DNA of 64,000 nucleotides from assembly GCF_000243095.1 (NCBI RefSeq), contig NZ_AHJE01000066.1, forward strand, positions 16,196 to 80,195, read 5' to 3'. This document shows positions 44,483-53,710 of the stretch, piece by piece. The first letter of the stretch is position 1, and every line of letters begins with the position of its first letter. A program made the translations under genes and the position numbers. Under the pieces are notes generated by a model, which saw only the letters and a list, made by a program, of their open reading frames with translations, did not search any database and was not told the DNA's origin. This DNA is from Cupriavidus basilensis OR16 (GTDB lineage Bacteria > Pseudomonadota > Gammaproteobacteria > Burkholderiales > Burkholderiaceae).

Positions 44483-46043
44483 ATGTTGCACCTCAACATG
44501 TCGTTTTCCCTAGCCTGCAAGCGCACTTGCGCGAAATCCGGCAGGCAGGCGCTGCACCGCCCAGCCACCCATAGTGATGCCCCAGTGAACTCTCCCGAGC
44601 CAATCGACGCCCCCCAAGCCTTGACAGACGCCGAGCACACCGCTCCATTGCATGCTGCCGAGCCGCGGCCACCGTTCACGGCCGTGCCTGGCTTTGCGGA
44701 GTTGGGCCCGCGCTTCTTTACACGGCTCGCGCCGACGCCGCTACCCTCCCCCAGGCTGGTTAGCGTGTCGGCCTCTGCAGCCGGGTTGCTGGGCTGGGAT
44801 GCGGATGCCGCAACGCAGCGTAGCTTCATCGAAACTTTTGCAGGAAATCACCTGCCCGAGTGGGCCGATCCCCTCGCCAGCGTGTACTCGGGCCATCAGT
44901 TCGGGGTCTGGGCGGGCCAGTTGGGCGACGGCCGGGCGATTCGCCTGGCCGAGGCGCGCACCGCCTCCGGCCCCTGGGAAATCCAGCTCAAGGGCGCCGG
45001 CATGACGCCCTACTCGCGCATGGCCGATGGCCGCGCCGTGCTGCGCTCATCGATCCGCGAATACCTCTGCTCCGAGGCGATGCAAGCGCTGGGCGTGCCG
45101 ACCACGCGCGCCATGTGCATCATCGGGTCCGATGCCCCGGTACGCCGCGAGACCATCGAGACTGCCTCGGTGGTAACGCGCCTGGCGCCGTCCTTTATCC
45201 GCTTCGGGCATTTCGAGCATTTCGCCGCCCGCGAGGACATTGGCGCGCTGCGCCAACTGGCGGATTTCGTGATCGACCGCTTCATGCCCGAGTGCCGCGA
45301 GGACAAGGAACCCTACCAGGCGCTGCTGCGTGAAGTGTCCCTGCGATTCGCAAGGCCGCTACGCCTACAGCCAGCAGCCGCAGGTTGCATTCTGGAACCT
45401 GCACTGCCTCGCGCAGGCGCTGATGCCGCTGTGGCGCGAGGGCAATGGCAAGGCCGATGCCGATGCCAGTGCCGACACCAGCAAAGCAGCCACCGACGCC
45501 GCGGTGCAAGCCGCGCGCGCCGCTCTGGATCCGTTCCGCGAACGTTATGCCGCGGCCTTCTTCCAGCAATACCGGGACAAGCTTGGCCTGCGCCCGACCG
45601 GCGGCCCCGATGCCGACGACGAACCGCTGCTGACCGACCTGTTCCAGCTGCTGCACGCCCAGCGCGTGGACTACACCTTGTTTTGGCGCAACCTCGCCCG
45701 CATCTCCTCTGCCGATGGCAGCCAGGATGCCCCGGTGCGCGACCTGTTCCTGGACCGTGCGGCGTGGGATGCCTGGGCCGAAGCCTATCGCGCCCGCCTG
45801 CGTGCCGAGAACTCCGTCGACGCCGCGCGCGCCGTGGCCATGTTGGCGGTCAACCCGAAGTACGTGCTGCGCAACCACCTGGCCGAAACCGCCATCCAGC
45901 GCGCGCGCGAGAACGACTTCAGCGAGGTGGACCGCCTGCTGGCCGTACTGTCGCGCCCGTTCGACGAGCAGCCGGAGGCCGAGGGCTATGCCGCGCTGCC
46001 GCCGGACTGGGCATCCGGGCTGGAAGTGAGCTGCTCGTCATGA
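44483..46043 (+). pseudogene. selO: SelO/YdiU protein AMPylase, internal deletion
   Basis: Pseudokinase-fold enzyme that transfers AMP to proteins. The N-terminal part (FTAVPGFAELGPRFFTRLAPTPLP ... SVYSGHQFGVWAGQLGDGRA ... KGAGMTPYSRMADGRAVLRSS) and the C-terminal part (DSQGRYAYSQQPQVAFWNLHCLAQALMPLW ...) are in different frames. Between YQALLREV and DSQGRYAY family members have about 45 residues, including HGVMNTDNMS with the metal-binding Asn/Asp. A deletion of roughly 140 bp at about 45336-45346 removed this active-site block. The start is uncertain; a GTG at 44587 is another option. Confidence 0.85.
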
Positions 46044-46171
46044 AGGCGCGGCGGCACCGTAAGGTTTGACAGGCAAGCAACGACCAACTGGCCTTGGGTG
46101 ACGAAAAACGGGCTGCGCCACAAGCGGTGCGCCTGCCAAGGCTCCCGGCCAACGAGAAAGGAAAGCCGACT

Positions 46172-46618
46172 ATGACCACGCACAAGACCGAAGCCGAGTG
46201 GCGCGAGCAACTCTCCGACATCGAGTACCGTGTTGCCCGCGAAGCCGCCACCGAGCGGCCCTTCACCGGGCGCTACTGGGACCACTGGGAGCGCGGCACC
46301 TACCGTTGTGTCGGCTGCGGCACACCGCTGTTCGAAGCCAGCACCAAGTTCGACGCCGGTTGCGGCTGGCCGAGCTACTTCCGCCCGATCAACGGCGAGG
46401 TGATCGACGAGCACACCGACCACACGCACGGCATGGTCCGGGTGGAGGTTCGCTGCAAGGAATGCGGCAGCCACCTTGGCCACGTTTTCGAAGATGGCCC
46501 CGCGCCCACCGGTTTGCGCTACTGCATCAACTCGGCTGCGCTAAAATTCGACCAGCGCGACCCCGCCGAACTCAACGCGGGTGACGCCGCGCCGACATCG
46601 CCCGACACGCCGCGCTAA
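46172..46618 (+). CDS. msrB: Peptide-methionine (R)-S-oxide reductase MsrB
   Basis: Cytosolic repair enzyme of 148 residues reducing methionine-R-sulfoxide. Seen: catalytic Cys118 in RYCINSAALKF, zinc ligands Cys46, Cys49 and Cys95, Cys98, and GWPSYF. AAAGGAAAGCCGACT precedes the ATG. It is 128 bp behind the selO remnant and 70 bp ahead of yciB, all in one direction. SelO and MsrB are often neighbours, both linked to redox stress. Confidence 0.93.
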   Translation: MTTHKTEAEWREQLSDIEYRVAREAATERPFTGRYWDHWERGTYRCVGCGTPLFEASTKFDAGCGWPSYFRPINGEVIDEHTDHTHGMVRVEVRCKECGSHLGHVFEDGPAPTGLRYCINSAALKFDQRDPAELNAGDAAPTSPDTPR

Positions 46619-46688
46619 GCCAGAACCGCCCGCGCGGCGGTTCGCCGCCAACCCAGCCTTCGACCTCGCGTCGCTCAAATCTGTCCGC

Positions 46689-47228
46689 ATGAAATTCCTG
46701 TTCGACCTGTTCCCGGTCATCCTGTTCTTCGTCGCCTTCAAGTTCGCTGGCATCTACGCCGCCACCGGAGTGGCGATCGCCGCCACCGTGGCGCAGATCG
46801 GCTGGGTCTGGCTGCGCCACCGCAAGGTCGAGCCAATGCAGTGGGTCAGCCTGGCCATCATCTCGGTGTTCGGCGGCGCCACGCTGCTGCTGCACAACGA
46901 GACCTTCATCAAGTGGAAGCCCACCGTGCTGTACTGGCTCTTTGCCGCCACGCTGACGCTGTCGGCACTGATCTGGCGCAAGAACCTGATCCGCGCCATG
47001 CTGGGCAAGCAGGTGACCATGCCGGAAGCCGCCTGGGGCAAGCTCAACGCTGCCTGGGCCGCTTTCTTCGCCGTGATGGGCGTGGTCAACCTCTATGTGG
47101 CCTACCAGTTCTCCACCGACGCCTGGGTCAATTTCAAGCTGTTCGGCAGCATGGGCCTGATGCTGGTGTTCATCCTGGCGCAAAGCGTCTGGCTGTCCCG
47201 CCACATGCAGGAAAACACCCCCGAGTAA
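46689..47228 (+). CDS. yciB: Septation protein A / inner membrane protein YciB
   Basis: Membrane protein of 179 residues with five hydrophobic segments. MKFLFDLFPVILFFVAFKFAGIYAATG and the HNETFIKWKPTVLYWLFA loop are signatures of the YciB/IspZ family, which contributes to cell envelope and division. The start at 46689 is the conserved MKFLFD; the upstream in-frame extension overlaps the msrB end and is not conserved in type. It is followed by bolA and ppiC, a common betaproteobacterial order. Confidence 0.92.
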   Translation: MKFLFDLFPVILFFVAFKFAGIYAATGVAIAATVAQIGWVWLRHRKVEPMQWVSLAIISVFGGATLLLHNETFIKWKPTVLYWLFAATLTLSALIWRKNLIRAMLGKQVTMPEAAWGKLNAAWAAFFAVMGVVNLYVAYQFSTDAWVNFKLFGSMGLMLVFILAQSVWLSRHMQENTPE

Positions 47229-47311
47229 GCGCACCGGCGGGCCCCGCCCGCCGCGCCTGCCTCGATTGATCCCCCGGCCCCGCCCGGGCCCACCAGGATA
47301 CGCATTCACCG

Positions 47312-47626
47312 ATGGCCGCAGAACCCGCACAAATCGAAGCCCTGCTGCGCGCAGCCCTTTCGCCCTCCAGCATCGAAGTACGCGACGACAGCGCGCTGCA
47401 CGCCGGCCACGCCGGCGCCGCCTCCGGCGGCGGGCATTACCACGTCACCATCGTCAGCGCGCAATTTGCCGGCAGCACCCGGGTAGCGCGCCATCGCATG
47501 GTGTATGATGCGCTGCGCGATCTATTCCCCACGCAAATCCACGCGCTGGCGGTGACCGCGCTGACTGACCAAGAACTTGAATCCCGCGAAACCTCTCGCG
47601 ATTCCTCGAGCAACTCTCAGATCTGA
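47312..47626 (+). CDS. bolA: BolA family protein
   Basis: Small cytosolic protein of 104 residues. GGHYHVTIVSAQFAGSTRVARHRMVYDALRDLF contains the class II KH-like fold and the conserved His of BolA proteins, which bind Fe-S clusters with monothiol glutaredoxins. The tail is Ser/Asn-rich. The stop lies 4 bp before the ppiC ATG, so the two genes are coupled. Confidence 0.92.
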   Translation: MAAEPAQIEALLRAALSPSSIEVRDDSALHAGHAGAASGGGHYHVTIVSAQFAGSTRVARHRMVYDALRDLFPTQIHALAVTALTDQELESRETSRDSSSNSQI

Positions 47627-47630
47627 TTCC

Positions 47631-48425
47631 ATGAAGACCACAGTCCTCTCGTTCAGCCTGGCGGCTGTGCTTGCCGCTGGCAGCTTGCCCGCCCTCGCCC
47701 AGAACGCCGCCGTCGTGAATGGCAAGGCGATCCCCTCGGCCAAGCTGGACAAGCTCGTAGCCGGCACCGGACAGCCCCCCAGCGCAGAACTGCGCGACCG
47801 TGCCCGCACCATGCTGATCGACCGTGAGCTGCTGCTGCAGGAAGCCAACAAGCGCGGCCTGACCCAGCGCGACGACCTGCAGGAACAGCTGGAACAGGCC
47901 AAGCTGAACGTGCTGGCCGGTGCGGTGTTCGAAGACTACGTCAAGACCCACGGCGCCAGCGACGACGAGCTGCGCAAGCAATACGACAAGATCAAGTCCC
48001 AGTTCGGCAGCGGCAAGGAATACCACGCCCGCCACATCCTGGTCGAGAAGGAAGCTGACGCGCGCGCCATCATCGCCAAGATCAAGGCCGGCGCCAAGTT
48101 CGAAGACATGGCCAAGGCCTCGTCCAAGGACCCGGGTTCCGCGGCCAACGGCGGCGACCTCGACTGGGCCAACAGCAGCAGCTACGTGCCGGAGTTCTCG
48201 GCCGCCATGACCGCGCTGAAGAAGGGCCAGATGACCGAAACCCCGGTCAAGACCCAGTTCGGCTGGCACATCATCCAGCTCGACGACACCCGCGACGCCA
48301 AGGTCCCGACGTTCGAGGAAGTCAAGCCGCAACTGGTGCAGATGCTGATGGGCGACCAGAACTGGCAGCGCGAGCAGTTCCAGGCGATGATGAAGTCGCT
48401 CAAGGACAAGGCAAAGATCCAGTAA
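47631..48425 (+). CDS. Periplasmic peptidyl-prolyl isomerase, parvulin type
   Basis: Protein of 264 residues. Signal peptide MKTTVLSFSLAAVLAAGSLPALA, then a SurA-like helical segment (LDKLVAGTGQPPSAELRDRARTMLIDRELL) and one parvulin domain (YHARHILVEKEADARAIIAKIKAGAKFEDMAKASSKDP ... TQFGWHIIQLDD). It helps outer-membrane or periplasmic protein folding. A strong terminator follows. Confidence 0.92.
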   Translation: MKTTVLSFSLAAVLAAGSLPALAQNAAVVNGKAIPSAKLDKLVAGTGQPPSAELRDRARTMLIDRELLLQEANKRGLTQRDDLQEQLEQAKLNVLAGAVFEDYVKTHGASDDELRKQYDKIKSQFGSGKEYHARHILVEKEADARAIIAKIKAGAKFEDMAKASSKDPGSAANGGDLDWANSSSYVPEFSAAMTALKKGQMTETPVKTQFGWHIIQLDDTRDAKVPTFEEVKPQLVQMLMGDQNWQREQFQAMMKSLKDKAKIQ

Positions 48426-48453
48426 GCGGAATGACGCTTGCTGTGAAAAGCAG

Positions 48454-48483
48454 AACCGGCGCCGATGGCGCCGGTTTTCTTTT
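48454..48483 (+). terminator. Rho-independent terminator after the parvulin gene
   Basis: AACCGGCGCC (48454-48463), loop GAT, GGCGCCGGTT (48467-48476), then TTCTTTT. Ends the yciB-bolA-parvulin unit. Confidence 0.9.
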
Positions 48484-48539
48484 GTGGCGCCCGCGCCAGC
48501 GGTCTCGCACGCCCAGTGTTGACCGGTAGCGCCGCACGT

Positions 48540-49751
48540 TCAGGCGGCGCAGAGTTCCAGCAACTGTTCGTCCCGGAAGCCCCACTGTGCCGGGTCCTCG
48601 AACCCCACGATCGTATCCTCCGCTTCGCTCAGGTCCAACGTCTCGGGGCCAAGTTGAGCGGCTTCGCTCAATGAGTAAAACACCTTTACCCGCGGGCGCA
48701 GCGGCTCGTTATCGTTCTGCGCGAACACCACCGCCAGCCTTCCGGAGCGCAGGCGCAACACCGTTCCCAGCGGATAGATGCCGATCGACCTGGTGAAAGC
48801 CTGGAACACGGTGCGGTCGAACAAGGTATCGACACGCACCGCCATGTATTCCAGCGCCCGAGCCGGCGTCCAGGCCTGGTGGCCGGGGCGGTTGGAGGTC
48901 AGCGAGTCATAGGTATCGCACACCGCGGCGATCTTGGCGTGCACGCTGACCTCGTTGCCGTGCAAGCCGAAGGGATAGCCGCGGCCGTCGATGCGCTCAT
49001 GATGATGCATGCACACATCGAGCGGGATATTGCTGTACAGCCTGGCCTCGTTCAGGATGCGATAGCCGACGGAAGGATGGCGCTGCACCATGGCGATCTC
49101 CGCCGCGGTCATGTCGCCCTGCTTGTGCAGCACCTGCGCGGGGACGGAGATCTTGCCGATATCGTGCACCAGGCCTGCCAGCCCGAGTTGCTGCACCGCA
49201 GCATGGTCCAGCTCGAGCGTGCGCCCGAGCGCGATCATCAGCGCGCAGACCGCGAAGGAATGCAGATAGGTGTAGTCGTCCCTGACCTTGAGCCGCGCCA
49301 GCGCAATCAGCGCCTGCGAATGGCGCGTCAGGGAGTTCGATATGGAATCGACCAGCATCAGGGCGCCCTCCACCTCCAGCGCGCGCCCCATGCGGGCGTC
49401 GGTGAACATCGACCCGACCACCGCCTTGCCGTTCTTCATCATATCCCGGGCCAGCCCGAACTCCACTTCCAGCGGCACCGCGGATTGCGGCACGGCGCCG
49501 GCAGGCTCATCGGCCACCGGCTTGACCGTCAGCGAACCCGTCGCGGCCAGCTGCTGCGGCGGCGGGATGCCCTTGCCTTTCAGCAGGTCGATCCAGACCT
49601 CTTCCACCTTGGATGCGATCATCTGGTCGATCTGCTCCCGGCTGTTCACGAGGAACCGCGAGCGCCAGAAGGGATGCTCAAGCCATGGCCCGCCCACCCT
49701 GGCCACAAACATCCCGACTTGTAGCTGTTGGGTCTTTATCCTTTTCAGCAT
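48540..49751 (-). CDS. HD-GYP domain cyclic-di-GMP phosphodiesterase
   Basis: Protein of 403 residues. N-terminal DUF3391 domain (MLKRIKTQQLQVGMFVARVGGPWLEHPFWRSRF), then an HD-GYP domain with HDIGK (196-200) and HHERIDGRGYP (250-260), the full catalytic signature. It should cleave cyclic-di-GMP and so favour motility over biofilm. GGGGAACAGGC precedes the ATG. It is a single gene convergent with the parvulin unit. Confidence 0.92.
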   Translation of the reverse strand: MLKRIKTQQLQVGMFVARVGGPWLEHPFWRSRFLVNSREQIDQMIASKVEEVWIDLLKGKGIPPPQQLAATGSLTVKPVADEPAGAVPQSAVPLEVEFGLARDMMKNGKAVVGSMFTDARMGRALEVEGALMLVDSISNSLTRHSQALIALARLKVRDDYTYLHSFAVCALMIALGRTLELDHAAVQQLGLAGLVHDIGKISVPAQVLHKQGDMTAAEIAMVQRHPSVGYRILNEARLYSNIPLDVCMHHHERIDGRGYPFGLHGNEVSVHAKIAAVCDTYDSLTSNRPGHQAWTPARALEYMAVRVDTLFDRTVFQAFTRSIGIYPLGTVLRLRSGRLAVVFAQNDNEPLRPRVKVFYSLSEAAQLGPETLDLSEAEDTIVGFEDPAQWGFRDEQLLELCAA

Positions 49752-49981
49752 GCCTGTTCCCCAGTGTCCAGATTGCATAAGGCGTGGCCGCTTAACGGCA
49801 AGGGGACGAGATACTTTAGGACTGGCGGGAAATCCCTTAGCCCGGCCCGGACAGGCACCCCCCTCATGCGGCACGGGCGTGCCATGGGCGTTCTATCAAG
49901 ACGGCGGGAATCACGTTGGACTGACGTTCGCGCGAGCGCCGGGCGCACTGCATGCACGGGCGGAGACTGGCGAGTAGCCCT

Positions 49982-50710
49982 TCAACCCTTACCCCGCCCC
50001 TTGCCGGCAGCGGCTTTCCCAGGCGGCCGCCCGGCGGCAGGTTTCGGCGCGGCCTCGGTATCGCCGGCCTGGGCGGACTTCATGAAGCTGCTTTCGCTGG
50101 TCATCACGCCCACGATCCGCGCCAGCTGGCGGCTGAGGCTGATGTAGGCGTGGCCCATGCGGGCATCGAAGTACAGCGAATCGCCGCGCGCCAGATGCAC
50201 CCGCTCGCCGCCATCGAAATGCACCTCGAGCTCGCCGGAGAGCACATACACGAACTCCTCCCCGGGGTGGCGCGCGAAATCCTCGGGCCCCGCGATACGG
50301 CGGGCGTGCACGGTGCTGACCACCGGGATCATCTGCTTTCCCACCGCCTCGGTACCGAGGAATTCATAGGAAAACGCCACACCCCGGTAGGTCACACCCT
50401 CGCCTGCCCGCGTCACGACCGGCCCCTGGAATGGCGCCGGTTTCGCCCCGGCGCCCGCGAACATCGAGCCCATGTCCATTCGCAGTGCCTTGCCCAGCGC
50501 GGCAAAGTTCTCATAGCCCAATGCCAGCTGCCCGCGCTCCGCGCGCGAGATGGTGGTGATCGAGACGCCCGACAGTTCGGCCAGATGCGCCAGCGTCCAG
50601 CCGAACGCCTTGCGCGCACTGCGCAGACGCTTGCCAAAGGTCTCGCGGTCGAGCGTGCGCGACTCGTCGCTATCGTCGCTGCCGCGCTCCGGGGCGATGT
50701 GTGTTTTCAA
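49982..50710 (-). CDS. XRE-family regulator with C-terminal cupin domain
   Basis: Regulator of 242 residues. HTH about 26-80 (RLRSARKAFGWTLAHLAELSGVSITTISRAERG), cupin about 130-205 (HPGEEFVYVLSGELEVHFDGGERVHLARGDSLYF), and a basic Gly/Lys/Ala tail (GRPPGKAAAGKGRGKG) that may aid DNA binding. Family members sense small metabolites. It is divergent from the D-amino-acid/peptide operon, and 15-bp repeats between them are its likely operators. Confidence 0.9.
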   Translation of the reverse strand: MKTHIAPERGSDDSDESRTLDRETFGKRLRSARKAFGWTLAHLAELSGVSITTISRAERGQLALGYENFAALGKALRMDMGSMFAGAGAKPAPFQGPVVTRAGEGVTYRGVAFSYEFLGTEAVGKQMIPVVSTVHARRIAGPEDFARHPGEEFVYVLSGELEVHFDGGERVHLARGDSLYFDARMGHAYISLSRQLARIVGVMTSESSFMKSAQAGDTEAAPKPAAGRPPGKAAAGKGRGKG

Positions 50711-50791
50711 GCCTGCGTCCTTTTTTCCGTTGGAACGGATGCTATCAGACGGTGTGGCCGGCTACATCCCATGCCGCTCACTTTAGTGCAA

Positions 50792-50821
50792 AATTTGCGT
50801 ATTCGCAATTTGCATATTCGC
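50792..50821. promoter_or_regulatory. Two tandem 15-bp operator-like repeats AATTTGC(G/A)TATTCGC
   Basis: Copies at 50792-50806 and 50807-50821 differ at one base; AAATTC begins a third. Each contains an inverted TTTGC...GCAA core. They lie about 80 bp from the XRE-cupin start and 73 bp from the FAD gene start, the right place to control both. Confidence 0.65.
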
Positions 50822-50893
50822 AAATTCTTGAATACACTCACTCGCATTCCAAAGCACCAGCGCCCCACGAGCGCGCTCAGCCCCACCACCATC

Positions 50894-52056
50894 ATGCGCA
50901 CAACTCACGCTGCTTCGCCGATATCAGCCGACTACCTCATCATCGGGGGCGGCATTGCCGGTGCGTCCGTCGCGCACTGGCTCGCGCCGCATGGGCGCGT
51001 CATCGTGCTCGAGCGCGAAGCCCAGCCTGGCTACCACTCGACCGGCCGCTCGGCGGCACTCTTCATGGAGAGCTATGGCACCCAGCAGGTGCGCGCGCTG
51101 ACCATGGCAAGCCGTGCTTTCCTGCAGGATCCGCCGCCTGGCTTTGCCTCGCATCCGCTGCTCACGCCGCGCGGCGCGCTCATGATCGCCGGCCCCGGAC
51201 AACTACCGCTGCTTGACGCGCACTGGGAGATGCTGCGCGCCATGGACCCCGATGCGCGCCGCCTGAGCGGGCGCAAGCGCGCGAGCGCGTGCCGGCGCTG
51301 CGCCGGACAGTGCTGGGCGCCGTGTACGAGCCCAACGCCGCGGACATGGATGTGCATGCCATCCACCAAGGCTATCTGCGCGGCATGCGCCAGGCCGGTG
51401 GCAAGCTGGTGTGCGATGCCGAAGCCAGCGCGATCACGCGCGTGCAGGACCACTGGCGCGTGGAGGCTGGCGGGGCGGTCTACGAAGCGCCCGTGCTGCT
51501 CAACGCCGCCGGCGCCTGGGTCGACGCCGTTGCACGGCTGGCCGGCGTGCAGCCGCTGGGAATCGAGCCCCGCCGCCGCTCCGCATTCATCTTCGCGCCG
51601 CCCGCGGACATGGACACCGACCGCTGGCCGATGGTCTTCGGCGCGGACGAGGACTGGTACTTCAAGCCCGATGCCGGCATGTTGCTGGGCTCGCCGGCCA
51701 ATGCCGATCCGGTTGAGCCGCAGGACATCCAGCCCGAGGAAATGGATATCGCGCTCGCCATCCACCGCATCGAGGAAGCCACGTCGCTCGCCATCCGCCG
51801 CCCCATCCGCACCTGGGCCGGGCTGCGTTCCTTCGTCGCCGACGGCGACCTGGTCGGCGGTTTTGACGACGCGGTACCCGGCTTCTTCTGGGTCGCGGGC
51901 CAGGGCGGCTATGGCATCCAGACTTCGGCCGCCATGGGCGAAACCTGCGCCGCGCTTGCGCGCGGCCTGCCGGTGCCCGCGCACCCGGCATCGTTCGGCC
52001 TGAGCGCCGAGATGCTGGGGCCTGCGCGGCTGCGCCGCCTGGCTGGCTCGAGCTGA
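50894..52056 (+). pseudogene. FAD-dependent amino-acid oxidoreductase (DadA-like), frameshift
   Basis: The N-terminus has YLIIGGGIAGASVAHWLA (FAD-binding GxGxxG) and GYHSTGRSAALFMESYG. The second half (VPALRRTVLGAVYEPNAADMDVHAIHQGYLRG ... FFWVAGQGGYGIQTSAAMG) is in another frame. The switch lies at 51268-51280; a single missing base would restore LSGAQARERVPAL. The protein would have about 387 residues and oxidise a D- or N-substituted amino acid to the keto acid. It is the first gene of the operon ending with D-aminoacylase, which fits a D-amino acid substrate. Confidence 0.83.
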
Positions 52057-52086
52057 ATCACGTTTGCCCCCCGACCGACCATCGCC

Positions 52087-52156
52087 AAGCACCAAGCACC
52101 AAGCACCAATCGCCAACCGCCAACCGCCAACCGCCGATCGCCAAACGCCGATCGAC
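52087..52156 (+). repeat. Heptamer repeat array AAGCACC / AACCGCC in leader of the M81 gene
   Basis: Three AAGCACC, one AATCGCC and three AACCGCC units run head to tail from 52087 to 52135, with degenerate units to 52156, immediately ahead of ACCAGGAG and the GTG start. A short Cs-and-As repeat of this kind is unlikely to form structure. Confidence 0.85.
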
Positions 52157-52179
52157 AAATTGACCAGGAGATAACCACC

Positions 52180-53634
52180 GTGCGTGTCTTCAGTGCCTCC
52201 CTTGCCACCGAAACCAACACCTTCGGACCGATGCCGACCGGCCTCGCTTCCTTCAGGGACCGCGGCTACTACCCGGCCGGCCAGCATCCCGAGCAGATGA
52301 CGTTCTTCTCCGGCCCGCTGTGGGCCGCCCGGCTGCGCGGCAAGGAGCTCGGCTGGCAGCTATCCGAAGGCATGGTGGCGGGCGCGCAGCCTAGCGGCAC
52401 GACCACGCGCCATGCCTACGAAACCCTGCGCGAGGAGCTGCTGGCCGACCTGCGCGCGGCGCTGCCCGTGGACATGGTGCTGCTAGGCCTGCATGGTGCG
52501 ATGGTGGCCGATGGCTACGACGATTGCGAAGGCGACTTGCTGCAACGCGTGCGCGCCATCGTCGGGCCGGAGGTGGTGGTCGGCGCGGAGCTCGATCCGC
52601 ACAGCCACCTGACGCCGGAAATGGTGGCGCACGCCGACGTGCTGATCGCCTTCAAGGAATACCCGCACACCGACGTGCTGGAGCGCGCCCTGGAACTGGC
52701 CGACCTGTGCGCGGCCAAGGCGCAAGGCAAGATCCGCCCCGTGGCCGCCGTGGTCGACTGCGAGATGATCGTTACCGTTCATACCTCGCGCGAGCCGGCG
52801 CGCGGCTTCGTGGACCGCATCCAGTCGCTGGAAGGCCGGGACGGCGTGCTATCGGTCTCCATTGCGCACGGCTTCTCGTGGGGAGACGTGCCCGGCATGG
52901 GCACCAAGGTGCTGGTCTATACCGATGGCAACCAGGCCCAGGCCGATGGGCTGGCCCGCCAGCTGGCCGACGAGCTGATCGGCATGCGCGAGGCGCTCAC
53001 GGTGCGCTATCCGGACATCGACACCGCGCTCGACGAGGCCCTGGCGTTCGATGGCGGCCCGGTGGTGCTGGCAGACGGCGCGGACAATCCCGGGGGCGGC
53101 GCGGCGAGCGACTCCACCTTTATCCTGCGCCGCATGATCGAGCGCGGCATCGCCAACGCCGCCGTCGGCCCGCTGTGGGACCCGATCGCGGTGCGCATCG
53201 CCTTTGATGCGGGGGTCGGCGCGCGCCTGGCGATGCGCATCGGCGGCAAGATCAGCCCGCTCTCGGGTGATCCGCTGGACCTGGACTGCACGATCAAGGC
53301 GTTGCTGCCCGACATGGTGATGACCGGCCTGTCGAACACGCCGGTGCAAATGGGCGATTGCGCGCTGGTGGAAGCCAACGGCATCGACATCGTGCTGATC
53401 ACGCTGCGCAACCAGGCGATGGGCACCGATCTGTTCACGCAACTGGGCTGCGAGCTCGCGCGCAAGAAGATCATCGTGGTCAAGTCCTCGCAGCATTTTT
53501 ACGCGTCATTCTCGAAGGTGGCCAAGCACGTGATCTACGCGGGCGCCCCCGGCGCCGTGACGCTCGATCTCACGACCCTGCCCTACCGCAAGGTGCGCCG
53601 GCCCAAGTGGCCGCTCGACGCGGCGGCGACCTGA
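52180..53634 (+). CDS. M81 family metallopeptidase, MlrC (microcystinase C)-like
   Basis: Protein of 484 residues starting with GTG (AGGAGATAACCACC before it). Seen: FSASLATETNTFGP, LLGLHGAMVADGYDDCEGDLL, ELDPHSHLT with zinc-ligand candidates, FKEYPHTDV, and GGAASDSTFILR. MlrC cleaves linearised microcystin, a peptide rich in D- and unusual residues; most relatives have unknown peptide substrates. Between a D-amino-acid oxidoreductase and a peptide transporter, hydrolysis of a D-residue peptide or amide is plausible. Confidence 0.88.
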   Translation: MRVFSASLATETNTFGPMPTGLASFRDRGYYPAGQHPEQMTFFSGPLWAARLRGKELGWQLSEGMVAGAQPSGTTTRHAYETLREELLADLRAALPVDMVLLGLHGAMVADGYDDCEGDLLQRVRAIVGPEVVVGAELDPHSHLTPEMVAHADVLIAFKEYPHTDVLERALELADLCAAKAQGKIRPVAAVVDCEMIVTVHTSREPARGFVDRIQSLEGRDGVLSVSIAHGFSWGDVPGMGTKVLVYTDGNQAQADGLARQLADELIGMREALTVRYPDIDTALDEALAFDGGPVVLADGADNPGGGAASDSTFILRRMIERGIANAAVGPLWDPIAVRIAFDAGVGARLAMRIGGKISPLSGDPLDLDCTIKALLPDMVMTGLSNTPVQMGDCALVEANGIDIVLITLRNQAMGTDLFTQLGCELARKKIIVVKSSQHFYASFSKVAKHVIYAGAPGAVTLDLTTLPYRKVRRPKWPLDAAAT

Positions 53635-53659
53635 GCGCCGCGCGCCGGTTCGCAACGAC

Positions 53660-53695
53660 AACAACAATAACAACGATAACAACGATAACAACGAC
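53660..53695 (+). repeat. Nonamer repeat AACAACGAT x4 in leader of the binding-protein gene
   Basis: Units AACAACAAT, AACAACGAT, AACAACGAT, AACAACGAC, directly before AATGGAGACCTGCCG and the ATG at 53711. Second leader repeat in this operon. Confidence 0.85.
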
Positions 53696-53710
53696 AATGG
53701 AGACCTGCCG

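Noticed and set aside
49952..52003. 683-residue frame starting before the FAD oxidoreductase
   Set aside because: The first 314 codons are antisense to the XRE-cupin gene, and the end is out of frame with the real oxidoreductase; only the segment from 50894 to about 51270 is genuine.
52080..52156. Heptamer array as a CRISPR
   Set aside because: Units are 7 bp with no spacers and no cas genes.
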